From: Astropecten irregularis
Taxonomy: Eukaryota > Echinodermata > Asteroidea > Paxillosida > Astropectinidae
DNA: 64,000 bases
Reading direction: 5' to 3'
NCBI GenBank assembly: GCA_963971285.1
Contig: OZ020251.1
Coordinates: 8,928,001 to 8,992,000, forward strand
The position numbers were made by a program, and so were the translations under genes. Of this stretch, positions 37,268-49,900 are shown piece after piece (position 1 is the stretch's first letter; each line of letters begins with the position of its first letter). The notes beneath the pieces were generated by a model, which was not told the DNA's origin, searched no databases, and saw nothing but the letters and a program-made list of their open reading frames with translations.

Positions 37268-40200
37268 GATCTTTGAACTCTGGCTGCTCATTTCTGGGGC
37301 AAACTCAGGGAAAACAAAATTTCACGTGTCTTTTTATTTTCAGTCTAGATCATAGATCTGAATTTTTTAGCCTGAAGTCGCCCTGCATCGCGAAATCTGT
37401 AATGATTTATAAATCATGTTATGACGTTCTACACTGTATGTGCATTATAATATGACAGCGCGCGGTCAAATTCTTTATTTTGAACACGATCTTTGAAATC
37501 TGGCTGCTCATTTCTTGGGCAGACTCAGGAAAAACAAAATTTTAACGTGTCTTTTTATTTTCAGTCTAGATCATAGATCTGAATTTTCGAGCCTGAAGTC
37601 GCCCTGCATAGCGAAATCTGTAATGTTTTACAGATCATGCAATACCGGTTGAGATTGTATGTGTATTATATATGGCAGCACGCACAGTCTATTTCCTTAT
37701 TTTGAACACGATCTTTGAACTCTGGCTGCTCATTTCTGGGGCAAACTCAGGGAAAACAAAATTTCACGTGTCTTTTTATTTTCAGTCTAGATCATAGATC
37801 TGAATTTTTGAGCCTGAAGTCGCCCTGCATCGCAAAATCTGTAATGATTTATAAATCATGTTATGACGTTCTACACTGTATGTGCATTATAATATGACAG
37901 CGCGCGGTCAAATTCTTTATTTTGAACACGATCTTTGAAATCTGGCTGCTCATTTCTTGGGCAAACTCAGGGAAAACAAAATTTCACGTGTCTTTTTATT
38001 TTCAGTCTAGATCATAGATCTGAATTTTTGAGCCTGGAGTCGCCCTGCATAGCGAAATCTGTAATGTTTTACAAATCATGCAATACCGGTTGAGATTGTA
38101 TGTGTATTATATATGGCAGCACGCACAGTCTATTTCCTTATTTTGAACACGATCTTTGAACTCTGGCTGCTCATTTCTGGGGCAAACTCAGGGAAAACAA
38201 AATTTCACGTGTCTTTTTATTTTCAGTCTAGATCATAGATCTGAATTTTTGAGCCTGGAGTCGCCCTGCATAGCGAAATCTGTAATGTTTTACAAATCTT
38301 GCAATACCGGTTGAGATTGTATGTGTATTATATATGGCAGCACGCACAGTCTATTTCCTTATTTTGAACACGATCTTTGAACTCTGGCTGCTCATTTCTG
38401 GGGCAAACTCAGGGAAAACAAAATTTCACGTGTCTTTTTATTTTCAGTCTAGATCATAGATCTGAATTTTTGAGCCTGAAGTCGCCCTGCATCGCGAAAT
38501 CTGTAATGATTTATAAATCATGTTATGACGTTCTACACTGTATGTGCATTATAATATGACAGCGCGCGGTCAAATTCTTTATTTTGAACACGATCTTTGA
38601 AATCTGGCTGCTCATTTCTTGGGCAGACTCAGGAAAAACAAAATTTCACGTGTCTTTTTATTTTCAGTCTAGATCATAGATCTGAATTTTCGAGCCTGAA
38701 GTCGCCCTGCATAGCGAAATCTGTAATGTTTTACAAATCATGCAATACCGGTTGAGATTGTATGTGTATTATATATGGCAGCACCCACAGTCTATTTCCT
38801 TATTTTGAACACGATCTTTGAACTCTGGCTGCTCATTTCTGGGGCAAACTCAGGGAAAATAAAATTTCACGTGTCTTTTTATTTTCATTCTAGATCATAG
38901 ATCTGAATTTTTGAGCCTGGAGTCGCCCTGCATAGCGAAATCTGTAATGTTTTACAAATCATGCAATACCGGTTGAGATTGTATGTGTATTATATATGGC
39001 AGCACGCACAGTCTATTTCCTTATTTTGAACACGATCTTTGAACTCTGGCTGCTCATTTCTGGGGCAAACTCAGGGAAAACAAAATTTCACGTGTCTTTT
39101 TATTTTCAGTCTAGATCATAGATCTGAATTTTTTAGCCTGAAGTCGCCCTGCATCGCGAAATCTGTAATGATTTATAAATCATGTTATGACGTTCTACAC
39201 TGTATGTGCATTATAATATGACAGCGCGCGGTCAAATTCTTTATTTTGAACACGATCTTTGAAATCTGGCTGCTCATTTCTTGGGCAGACTCAGGAAAAA
39301 CAAAATTTTAACGTGTCTTTTTATTTTCAGTCTAGATCATAGATCTGAATTTTCGAGCCTGAAGTCGCCCTGCATAGCGAAATCTGTAATGTTTTACAGA
39401 TCATGCAATACCGGTTGAGATTGTATGTGTATTATATATGGCAGCACGCACAGTCTATTTCCTTATTTTGAACACGATCTTTGAACTCTGGCTGCTCATT
39501 TCTGGGGCAAACTCAGGGAAAACAAAATTTCACGTGTCTTTTTATTTTCAGTCTAGATCATAGATCTGAATTTTTGAGCCTGAAGTCGCCCTGCATCGCA
39601 AAATCTGTAATGATTTATAAATCATGTTATGACGTTCTACACTGTATGTGCATTATAATATGACAGCGCGCGGTCAAATTCTTTATTTTGAACACGATCT
39701 TTGAAATCTGGCTGCTCATTTCTTGGGCAGACTCAGGAAAAACAAAATTTCACGTGTCTTTTTATTTTCAGTCTAGATCATAGATCTGAATTTTCGAGCC
39801 TGAAGTCGCCCTGCATAGCGAAATCTGTATTGTTTTACAAATCATGCAATACCGGTTGAGATTGTATGTGTATTATATATGGCAGCACCCACAGTCTATT
39901 TCCTTATTTTGAACACGATCTTTGAACTCTGGCTGCTCATTTCTGGGGCAAACTCAGGGAAAATAAAATTTCACGTGTCTTTTTATTTTCATTCTAGATC
40001 ATAGATCTGAATTTTTGAGCCTGGAGTCGCCCTGCATAGCGAAATCTGTAATGTTTTACAAATCATGCAATACCGGTTGAGATTGTAAGTGTATTATATA
40101 TGGCAGCACGCACAGTCTATTTCCTTATTTTGAACACGATCTTTGAACTCTGGCTGCTCATTTCTGGGGCAAACTCAGGGAAAACAAAATTTCACGTGTC

Positions 40201-42125
40201 TTTTTATTTTCAGTCTAGATCATAGATCTGAATTTTTTAGCCTGAAGTCGCCCTGCATCGCGAAATCTGTAATGATTTATAAATCATGTTATGACGTTCT
40301 ACACTGTATGTGCATTATAATATGACAGCGCGCGGTCAAATTCTTTATTTTGAACACGATCTTTGAAATCTGGCTGCTCATTTCTTGGGCAGACTCAGGA
40401 AAAACAAAATTTTAACGTGTCTTTTTATTTTCAGTCTAGATCATAGATCTGAATTTTCGAGCCTGAAGTCGCCCTGCATAGCGAAATCTGTAATGTTTTA
40501 CAGATCATGCAATACCGGTTGAGATTGTATGTGTATTATATATGGCAGCACGCACAGTCTATTTCCTTATTTTGAACACGATCTTTGAACTATGGCTGCT
40601 CATTTCTGGGGCAAACTCAGGGAAAACAAAATTTCACGTGTCTTTTTATTTTCATTTTAGATCATAGATCTGAATTTTTGAGCCTGGAGTCGCCCTGCAT
40701 AGCGAAATCTGTAATGTTTTACAAATCATGCAATACCGGTTGAGATTGTATATGTATTATATATGGCAGCACCCACAGTCTATTTCCTTATTTTGAACAC
40801 GATCTTTGAACTCTGGCTGCTCATTTCTGGGGCAAACTCAGGGAAAACAAAATTTCACGTGTCTTTTTATTTTCAGTCTAGATCATAGATCTGAATTTTT
40901 GAGCCTGAAGTCGCCCTGCATCGCGAAATCTGTAATGATTTATAAATCATGTTATGACGTTCTACACTGTATGTGCATTATAATATGACAGCGCGCGGTC
41001 AAATTCTTTATTTTGAACACGATCTTTGAAATCTGGCTGCTCATTTCTTGGGCAGACTCAGGAAAAACAAAATTTCACGTGTCTTTTTATTTTCAGTCTA
41101 GATCATAGATCTGAATTTTCGAGCCTGAAGTCGCCCTGCATAGCGAAATCTGTAATGTTTTACAAATCATGCAATACCGGTTGAGATTGTATGTGTATTA
41201 TATATGGCAGCACGCACAGTCTATTTCCTTATTTTGAACACGATCTTTGAACTCTGGCTGCTCATTTCTGGGGCAAACTCAGGGAAAACAAAATTTCACG
41301 TGTCTTTTTATTTTCATTCTAGATCATAGATCTGAATTTTTGAGCCTGGAGTCGCCCTGCATAGCGAAATCTGTAATGTTTTACAAATCATGCAATACCG
41401 GTTGAGATTGTATGTGTATTATATATGGCAGCACGCACAGTCTATTTCCTTATTTTGAACACGATCTTTGAACTCTGGCTGCTCATTTCTTGGGCAAACT
41501 CAGGGAAAACAAAATTTCACGTGTCTTTTTATTTTCAGTCTAGATCATAGATCTGAATTTTTGAGCCTGAAGTCGCCCTGCATCGCGAAATCTGTAATGA
41601 TTTATAAATCATGTTATGACGTTCTACACTGTATGTGCATTATAATATGACAGCGCGCGGTCAAATTCTTTATTTTGAACACGATCTTTGAAATCTGGCT
41701 GCTCATTTCTTGGGCAGACTCAGGAAAAACAAAATTTCACGTGTCTTTTTATTTTCAGTCTAGATCATAGATCTGAATTTTCGAGCCTGAAGTCGCCCTG
41801 CATAGCGAAATCTGTAATGTTTTACAAATCATGCAATACCGGTTGAGATTGTATGTGCATTATATATGGCAGCACGCACAGTCTATTTCCTTATTTTGAA
41901 CACGATCTTTGAACTCTGGCTGCTCATTTCTGGGGCAAACTCAGGGAAAACAAAATTTCACGTGTCTTTTTTATTTTCATTCTAGATCATAGATCTGAAT
42001 TTTTGAGCCTGGAGTCGCCCTGCATAGCGAAATCTGTAATGTTTTACAAATCATGCAATACCGGTTGAGATTGTATGTGTATTATATATGGCAGCATGCA
42101 CAGTCTATTTCCTTATTTTGAACAC
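37268..42125 (+). repeat. Spacer-free array with early a-b-c / a-b modules
   Basis: Twenty-two monomers, mostly a-b-c (662 bp) and a-b (442 bp) modules. The b variant TTTTAACGTGTC with TTTTACAGATCATGC (here b*) first appears at 37,543, then at 39,309 and 40,413. A five-monomer period of 1,104 bp is visible: GGCAGCACCCACAG near 38,784 and 39,888, and AATTTTTTAGCC in the a monomers beginning 39,034 and 40,138. Sequence at about 38.14-39.23 kb matches about 32.93-34.02 kb but then continues with a b monomer instead of C monomer plus spacer. Confidence 0.88.
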
Positions 42126-43229
42126 GATCTTTGAACTCTGGCTGCTCATTTCTGGGGCAAACTCAGGGAAAACAAAATTTCACGTGTCTTTTTATTTTCA
42201 GTCTAGATCATAGATCTGAATTTTTGAGCCTGAAGTCGCCCTGCATCGCGAAATCTGTAATGATTTATAAATCATGTTATGACGTTCTACACGGTATGTG
42301 CAATATAATATGACAGCGCGCGGTCAAATTCTTTATTTTGAACACGATCTTTGAAATCTGGCTGCTCATTTCTTGGGCAGACTCAGGAAAAACAAAATTT
42401 TAACGTGTCTTTTTATTTTCAGTCTAGATCATAGATCTGAATTTTCGAGCCTGAAGTCGCCCTGCATAGCGAAATCTGTAATGTTTTACAGATCATGCAA
42501 TACCGGTTGAGATTGTATGTGTATTATATATGGCAGCACGCACAGTCTATTTCCTTATTTTGAACACGATCTTTGAACTCTGGCTGCTCATTTCTGGGGC
42601 AAACTCAGGGAAAACAAAATTTCACGTGTCTTTTTATTTTCACTCTAGATCATAGATCTGAATTTTTGAGCCTGAAGTCGCCCTGCATCGCAAAATCTGT
42701 AATGATTTATAAATCATGTTATGACGTTCTACACTGTATGTGCATTATAATATGACAGCGCGCGGTCAAATTCTTTATTTTGAACACGATCTTTGAAATC
42801 TGGCTGCTCATTTCTTGGGCAGACTCAGGAAAAACAAAATTTCACGTGTCTTTTTATTTTCAGTCTAGATCATAGATCTGAATTTTCGAGCCTGAAGTCG
42901 CCCTGCATAGCGAAATCTGTAATGTTTTACAAATCATGCAATACCGTTTGAGATTGTATGTGTATTATATATGGCAGCACGCACAGTCTATTTCCTTATT
43001 TTGAACACGATCTTTGAACTATGGCTGCTCATTTCTGGGGCAAACTCAGGGAAAACAAAATTTCACGTGTCTTTTTATTTTCATTCTAGATCATAGATCT
43101 GAATTTTTGAGCCTGGAGTCGCCCTGCATAGCGAAATCTGTAATGTTTTACAAATCATGCAATACCGGTTGAGATTGTATGTGTATTATATATGGCAGCA
43201 CGCACAGTCTATTTCCTTATTTTGAACAC

Positions 43230-43449
43230 GATCTTTGAACTCTGGCTGCTCATTTCTGGGGCAAACTCAGGGAAAACAAAATTTCACGTGTCTTTTTATT
43301 TTCAGTCTAGATCATAGATCTGAATTTTTGAGCCTGAAGTCGCCCTGCATCGCGAAATCTGTAATGATTTATAAATCATGTTATGACGTTCTACACTGTA
43401 TGTGCATTATAATATGACAGCGCGCGGTCAAATTCTTTATTTTGAACAC
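43230..43449 (+). repeat. Reference monomer class a (tail A), 220 bp
   Basis: This is a representative class-a monomer from the homogenised region, taken from one GATCTTT to the next. In order it has GAACTCTGGCTGCTC, TCTGGGGCAAACTCAGGG, CACGTG, a pyrimidine stretch ending TTTTCAG, the XbaI-like TCTAGA, AGATCT, GAGCCTGAAGTCGCCC and GCATCGCGAAATCTG. Tail A follows, with the 16-bp palindrome ATGATTTATAAATCAT, TGACGTTCTACACTG and GCGCGCGGTCAAA. It is always followed by class b in this part of the array. The monomer start is arbitrary because the repeat is tandem. Confidence 0.95.
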
Positions 43450-43670
43450 GATCTTTGAAATCTGGCTGCTCATTTCTTGGGCAGACTCAGGAAAAACAAA
43501 ATTTCACGTGTCTTTTTTTTTTCAGTCTAGATCATAGATCTGAATTTTCGAGCCTGAAGTCGCCCTGCATAGCGAAATCTGTAATGTTTTACAAATCATG
43601 CAATACCGGTTGAGATTGTATGTGTATTATATATGGCAGCACGCACAGTCTATTTCCTTATTTTGAACAC
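43450..43670 (+). repeat. Reference monomer class b (tail B), 221 bp
   Basis: Representative class-b monomer. It is distinguished by AAATCTGGCTGCTC, TTCTTGGGCAGACTCAGG, ATTTTCGAGCCTGAAGTCG and GCATAGCGAAA. Tail B follows, with ATGTTTTACAAATCATGC, ATACCGGTTGAGATTG and GGCAGCACGCACAGTC. This copy has an uninterrupted T run where others read TTTTTATTTTC, a variant seen in several b monomers (also near 45,943, 50,800, 52,563, 54,991, 55,653, 58,743 and 61,836). It lies between class a and class c in the trimer module. Confidence 0.95.
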
Positions 43671-43891
43671 GATCTTTGAACTCTGGCTGCTCATTTCTGG
43701 GGCAAACTCAGGGAAAACAAAATTTCACGTGTCTTTTTATTTTCATTCTAGATCATAGATCTGAATTTTTGAGCCTGGAGTCGCCCTGCATAGCGAAATC
43801 TGTAATGTTTTACAAATCATGCAATACCGGTTGAGATTGTATGTGTATTATATATGGCAGCACGCACAGTCTATTTCCTTATTTTGAACAC
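43671..43891 (+). repeat. Reference monomer class c (tail B), 221 bp
   Basis: Representative class-c monomer. It shares the class-a beginning (GAACTCTGGC, TCTGGGGCAAACTCAGGG) but has TTTTCATTCTAGATC instead of TTTTCAGTCTAGATC, GAGCCTGGAGTCGCC instead of CCTGAAGTCG, GCATAGCG and tail B. It closes the a-b-c trimer and is absent from the a-b dimer modules. It reads like a class-a body joined to a class-b tail, which would fit origin by exchange between classes. Confidence 0.93.
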
Positions 43892-44553
43892 GATCTTTGA
43901 ACTCTGGCTGCTCATTTCTGGGGCAAACTCAGGGAAAACAAAATTTCACGTGTCTTTTTATTTTCAGTCTAGATCATAGATCTGAATTTTTGAGCCTGAA
44001 GTCGCCCTGCATCGCGAAATCTGTAATGATTTATAAATCATGTTATGACGTTCTACACTGTATGTGCATTATAATATGACAGCGCGCGGTCAAATTCTTT
44101 ATTTTGAACACGATCTTTGAAATCTGGCTGCTCATTTCTTGGGCAGACTCAGGAAAAACAAAATTTCACGTGTCTTTTTATTTTCAGTCTAGATCATAGA
44201 TCTGAATTTTCGAGCCTGAAGTCGCCCTGCATAGCGAAATCTGTAATGTTTTACAAATCATGCAATACCGGTTGAGATTGTATGTGTATTATATATGGCA
44301 GCACGCACAGTCTATTTCCTTATTTTGAACACGATCTTTGAACTCTGGCTGCTCATTTCTGGGGCAAACTCAGGGAAAACAAAATTTCACGTGTCTTTTT
44401 ATTTTCATTCTAGATCATAGATCTGAATTTTTGAGCCTGGAGTCGCCCTGCATAGCGAAATCTGTAATGTTTTACAAATCATGCAATACCGGTTGAGATT
44501 GTATGTGTATTATATATGGCAGCACGCACAGTCTATTTCCTTATTTTGAACAC

Positions 44554-46981
44554 GATCTTTGAACTCTGGCTGCTCATTTCTGGGGCAAACTCAGGGAAAA
44601 CAAAATTTCACTTGTCTTTTTATTTTCAGTCTAGATCATAGATCTGAATTTTTGAGCCTGAAGTCGCCCTGCATCGCGAAATCTGTAATGATTTATAAAT
44701 CATGTTATGACGTTCTACACTGTATGTGCATTATAATATGACAGCGCGCGGTCAAATTCTTTATTTTGAACACGATCTTTGAAATCTGGCTGCTCATTTC
44801 TTGGGCAGACTCAGGAAAAACAAAATTTTAACGTGTCTTTTTATTTTCAGTCTAGATCATAGATCTGAATTTTCGAGCCTGAAGTCGCCCTGCATAGCGA
44901 AATCTGTAATGTTTTACAGATCATGCAATACCGGTTGAGATTGTATGTGTATTATATATGGCAGCACGCACAGTCTATTTCCTTATTTTGAACACGATCT
45001 TTGAACTCTGGCTGCTCATTTCTGGGGCAAACTCAGGGAAAACAAAATTTCACGTGTCTTTTTATTTTCAGTCTAGATCATAGATCTGAATTTTTGAGCC
45101 TGAAGTCGCCCTGCATCGCAAAATCTGTAATGATTTATAAATCATGTTATGACGTTCTACACTGTATGTGCATTATAATATGACAGCGCGCGGTCAAATT
45201 CTTTATTTTGAACACGATCTTTGAAATCTGGCTGCTCATTTCTTGGGCAGACTCAGGAAAAACAAAATTTCACGTGTCTTTTTATTTTCAGTCTAGATCA
45301 TAGATCTGAATTTTCGAGCCTGAAGTCGCCCTGCATAGCGAAATCTGTAATGTTTTACAAATCATGCAATACCGGTTGAGATTGTATGTGTATTATATAT
45401 GGCAGCACGCACAGTCTATTTCCTTATTTTGAACACGATCTTTGAACTATGGCTGCTCATTTCTGGGGCAAACTCAGGGAAAACAAAATTTCACGTGTCT
45501 TTTTATTTTCATTCTAGATCATAGATCTGAATTTTTGAGCCTGGAGTCGCCCTGCATAGCGAAATCTGTAATGTTTTACAAATCATGCAATACCGGTTGA
45601 GATTGTATGTGTATTATATATGGCAGCACGCACAGTCTATTTCCTTATTTTGAACACGATCTTTGAACTCTGGCTGCTCATTTCTGGGGCAAACTCAGGG
45701 AAAACAAAATTTCACGTGTCTTTTTATTTTCAGTCTAGATCATAGATCTGAATTTTTGAGCCTGAAGTCGCCCTGCATCGCGAAATCTGTAATGATTTAT
45801 AAATCATGTTATGACGTTCTACACTGTATGTGCATTATAATATGACAGCGCGCGGTCAAATTCTTTATTTTGAACACGATCTTTGAAATCTGGCTGCTCA
45901 TTTCTTGGGCAGACTCAGGAAAAACAAAATTTCACGTGTCTTTTTTTTTTCAGTCTAGATCATAGATCTGAATTTTCGAGCCTGAAGTCGCCCTGCATAG
46001 CGAAATCTGTAATGTTTTACAAATCATGCAATACCGGTTGAGATTGTATGTGTATTATATATGGCAGCACGCACAGTCTATTTCCTTATTTTGAACACGA
46101 TCTTTGAACTCTGGCTGCTCATTTCTGGGGCAAACTCAGGGAAAACAAAATTTCACGTGTCTTTTTATTTTCATTCTAGATCATAGATCTGAATTTTTGA
46201 GCCTGGAGTCGCCCTGCATAGCGAAATCTGTAATGTTTTACAAATCATGCAATACCGGTTGAGATTGTATGTGTATTATATATGGCAGCACGCACAGTCT
46301 ATTTCCTTATTTTGAACACGATCTTTGAACTCTGGCTGCTCATTTCTGGGGCAAACTCAGGGAAAACAAAATTTCACGTGTCTTTTTATTTTCAGTCTAG
46401 ATCATAGATCTGAATTTTTGAGCCTGAAGTCGCCCTGCATCGCGAAATCTGTAATGATTTATAAATCATGTTATGACGTTCTACACTGTATGTGCATTAT
46501 AATATGACAGCGCGCGGTCAAATTCTTTATTTTGAACACGATCTTTGAAATCTGGCTGCTCATTTCTTGGGCAGACTCAGGAAAAACAAAATTTCACGTG
46601 TCTTTTTATTTTCAGTCTAGATCATAGATCTGAATTTTCGAGCCTGAAGTCGCCCTGCATAGCGAAATCTGTAATGTTTTACAAATCATGCAATACCGGT
46701 TGAGATTGTATGTGTATTATATATGGCAGCACGCACAGTCTATTTCCTTATTTTGAACACGATCTTTGAACTCTGGCTGCTCATTTCTGGGGCAAACTCA
46801 GGGAAAACAAAATTTCACGTGTCTTTTTATTTTCATTCTAGATCATAGATCTGAATTTTTGAGCCTGGAGTCGCCCTGCATAGCGAAATCTGTAATGTTT
46901 TACAAATCATGCAATACCGGTTGAGATTGTATGTGTATTATATATGGCAGCACGCACAGTCTATTTCCTTATTTTGAACAC
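44554..46981 (+). repeat. 11-mer HOR, copy 2 (2,428 bp)
   Basis: Same monomer order, with the marks at +2,428 bp (b* at 44,829, GAACTATGGC near 45,448, T tract near 45,943). The first a monomer has TTTCACTTGTC (E-box core lost, here a*); a* then precedes b* in every later HOR copy. Confidence 0.92.
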
Positions 46982-49900
46982 GATCTTTGAACTCTGGCTG
47001 CTCATTTCTGGGGCAAACTCAGGGAAAACAAAATTTCACTTGTCTTTTTATTTTCAGTCTAGATCATAGATCTGAATTTTTGAGCCTGAAGTCGCCCTGC
47101 ATCGCGAAATCTGTAATGATTTATAAATCATGTTATGACGTTCTACACTGTATGTGCATTATAATATGACAGCGCGCGGTCAAATTCTTTATTTTGAACA
47201 CGATCTTTGAAATCTGGCTGCTCATTTCTTGGGCAGACTCAGGAAAAACAAAATTTTAACGTGTCTTTTTATTTTCAGTCTAGATCATAGATCTGAATTT
47301 TCGAGCCTGAAGTCGCCCTGCATAGCGAAATCTGTAATGTTTTACAGATCATGCAATACCGGTTGAGATTGTATGTGTATTATATATGGCAGCACGCACA
47401 GTCTATTTCCTTATTTTGAACACGATCTTTGAACTCTGGCTGCTCATTTCTGGGGCAAACTCAGGGAAAACAAAATTTCACGTGTCTTTTTATTTTCATT
47501 CTAGATCATAGATCTGAATTTTTGAGCCTGGAGTCGCCCTGCATAGCGAAATCTGTAATGTTTTACAAATCATGCAATACCGGTTGAGATTGTATGTGTA
47601 TTATATATGGCAGCACGCACAGTCTATTTCCTTATTTTGAACACGATCTTTGAACTCTGGCTGCTCATTTCTGGGGCAAACTCAGGGAAAACAAAATTTC
47701 ACGTGTCTTTTTATTTTCAGTCTAGATCATAGATCTGAATTTTTGAGCCTGAAGTCGCCCTGCATCGCGAAATCTGTAATGATTTATAAATCATGTTATG
47801 ACGTTCTACACTGTATGTGCATTATAATATGACAGCGCGCGGTCAAATTCTTTATTTTGAACACGATCTTTGAAATCTGGCTGCTCATTTCTTGGGCAGA
47901 CTCAGGAAAAACAAAATTTCACGTGTCTTTTTATTTTCAGTCTAGATCATAGATCTGAATTTTCGAGCCTGAAGTCGCCCTGCATAGCGAAATCTGTAAT
48001 GTTTTACAAATCATGCAATACCGGTTGAGATTGTATGTGTATTATATATGGCAGCACGCACAGTCTATTTCCTTATTTTGAACACGATCTTTGAACTATG
48101 GCTGCTCATTTCTGGGGCAAACTCAGGGAAAACAAAATTTCACGTGTCTTTTTATTTTCAGTCTAGATCATAGATCTGAATTTTTGAGCCTGAAGTCGCC
48201 CTGCATCGCGAAATCTGTAATGATTTATAAATCATGTTATGACGTTCTACACTGTATGTGCATTATAATATGACAGCGCGCGGTCAAATTCTTTATTTTG
48301 AACACGATCTTTGAAATCTGGCTGCTCATTTCTTGGGCAGACTCAGGAAAAACAAAATTTCACGTGTCTTTTTATTTTCAGTCTAGATCATAGATCTGAA
48401 TTTTCGAGCCTGAAGTCGCCCTGCATAGCGAAATCTGTAATGTTTTACAAATCATGCAATACCGGTTGAGATTGTATGTGTATTATATATGGCAGCACGC
48501 ACAGTCTATTTCCTTATTTTGAACACGATCTTTGAACTCTGGCTGCTCATTTCTGGGGCAAACTCAGGGAAAACAAAATTTCACGTGTCTTTTTATTTTC
48601 ATTCTAGATCATAGATCTGAATTTTTGAGCCTGGAGTCGCCCTGCATAGCGAAATCTGTAATGTTTTACAAATCATGCAATACCGGTTGAGATTGTATGT
48701 GTATTATATATGGCAGCACGCACAGTCTATTTCCTTATTTTGAACACGATCTTTGAACTCTGGCTGCTCATTTCTGGGGCAAACTCAGGGAAAACAAAAT
48801 TTCACTTGTCTTTTTATTTTCAGTCTAGATCATAGATCTGAATTTTTGAGCCTGAAGTCGCCCTGCATCGCGAAATCTGTAATGATTTATAAATCATGTT
48901 ATGACGTTCTACACTGTATGTGCATTATAATATGACAGCGCGCGGTCAAATTCTTTATTTTGAACACGATCTTTGAAATCTGGCTGCTCATTTCTTGGGC
49001 AGACTCAGGAAAAACAAAATTTTAACGTGTCTTTTTATTTTCAGTCTAGATCATAGATCTGAATTTTCGAGCCTGAAGTCGCCCTGCATAGCGAAATCTG
49101 TAATGTTTTACAGATCATGCAATACCGGTTGAGATTGTATGTGTATTATATATGGCAGCACGCACAGTCTATTTCCTTATTTTGAACACGATCTTTGAAC
49201 TCTGGCTGCTCATTTCTGGGGCAAACTCAGGGAAAACAAAATTTCACGTGTCTTTTTATTTTCATTCTAGATCATAGATCTGAATTTTTGAGCCTGGAGT
49301 CGCCCTGCATAGCGAAATCTGTAATGTTTTACAAATCATGCAATACCGGTTGAGATTGTATGTGTATTATATATGGCAGCACGCACAGTCTATTTCCTTA
49401 TTTTGAACACGATCTTTGAACTCTGGCTGCTCATTTCTGGGGCAAACTCAGGGAAAACAAAATTTCACGTGTCTTTTTATTTTCAGTCTAGATCATAGAT
49501 CTGAATTTTTGAGCCTGAAGTCGCCCTGCATCGCGAAATCTGTAATGATTTATAAATCATGTTATGACGTTCTACACTGTATGTGCATTATAATATGACA
49601 GCGCGCGGTCAAATTCTTTATTTTGAACACGATCTTTGAAATCTGGCTGCTCATTTCTTGGGCAGACTCAGGAAAAACAAAATTTCACGTGTCTTTTTAT
49701 TTTCAGTCTAGATCATAGATCTGAATTTTCGAGCCTGAAGTCGCCCTGCATAGCGAAATCTGTAATGTTTTACAAATCATGCAATACCGGTTGAGATTGT
49801 ATGTGTATTATATATGGCAGCACGCACAGTCTATTTCCTTATTTTGAACACGATCTTTGAACTCTGGCTGCTCATTTCTGGGGCAAACTCAGGGAAAACA

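Larger units (their letters stand above)
42126..44553 (+). repeat. 11-mer HOR, copy 1 (2,428 bp)
   Basis: Eleven monomers ordered ab, abc, abc, abc. Position-specific marks recur exactly 2,428 bp later: b* (TTAACG) at 42,401, GAACTATGGC near 43,020 and the all-T tract near 43,515. The first a monomer has private CACGGTATGTGCAATAT. Confidence 0.92.
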
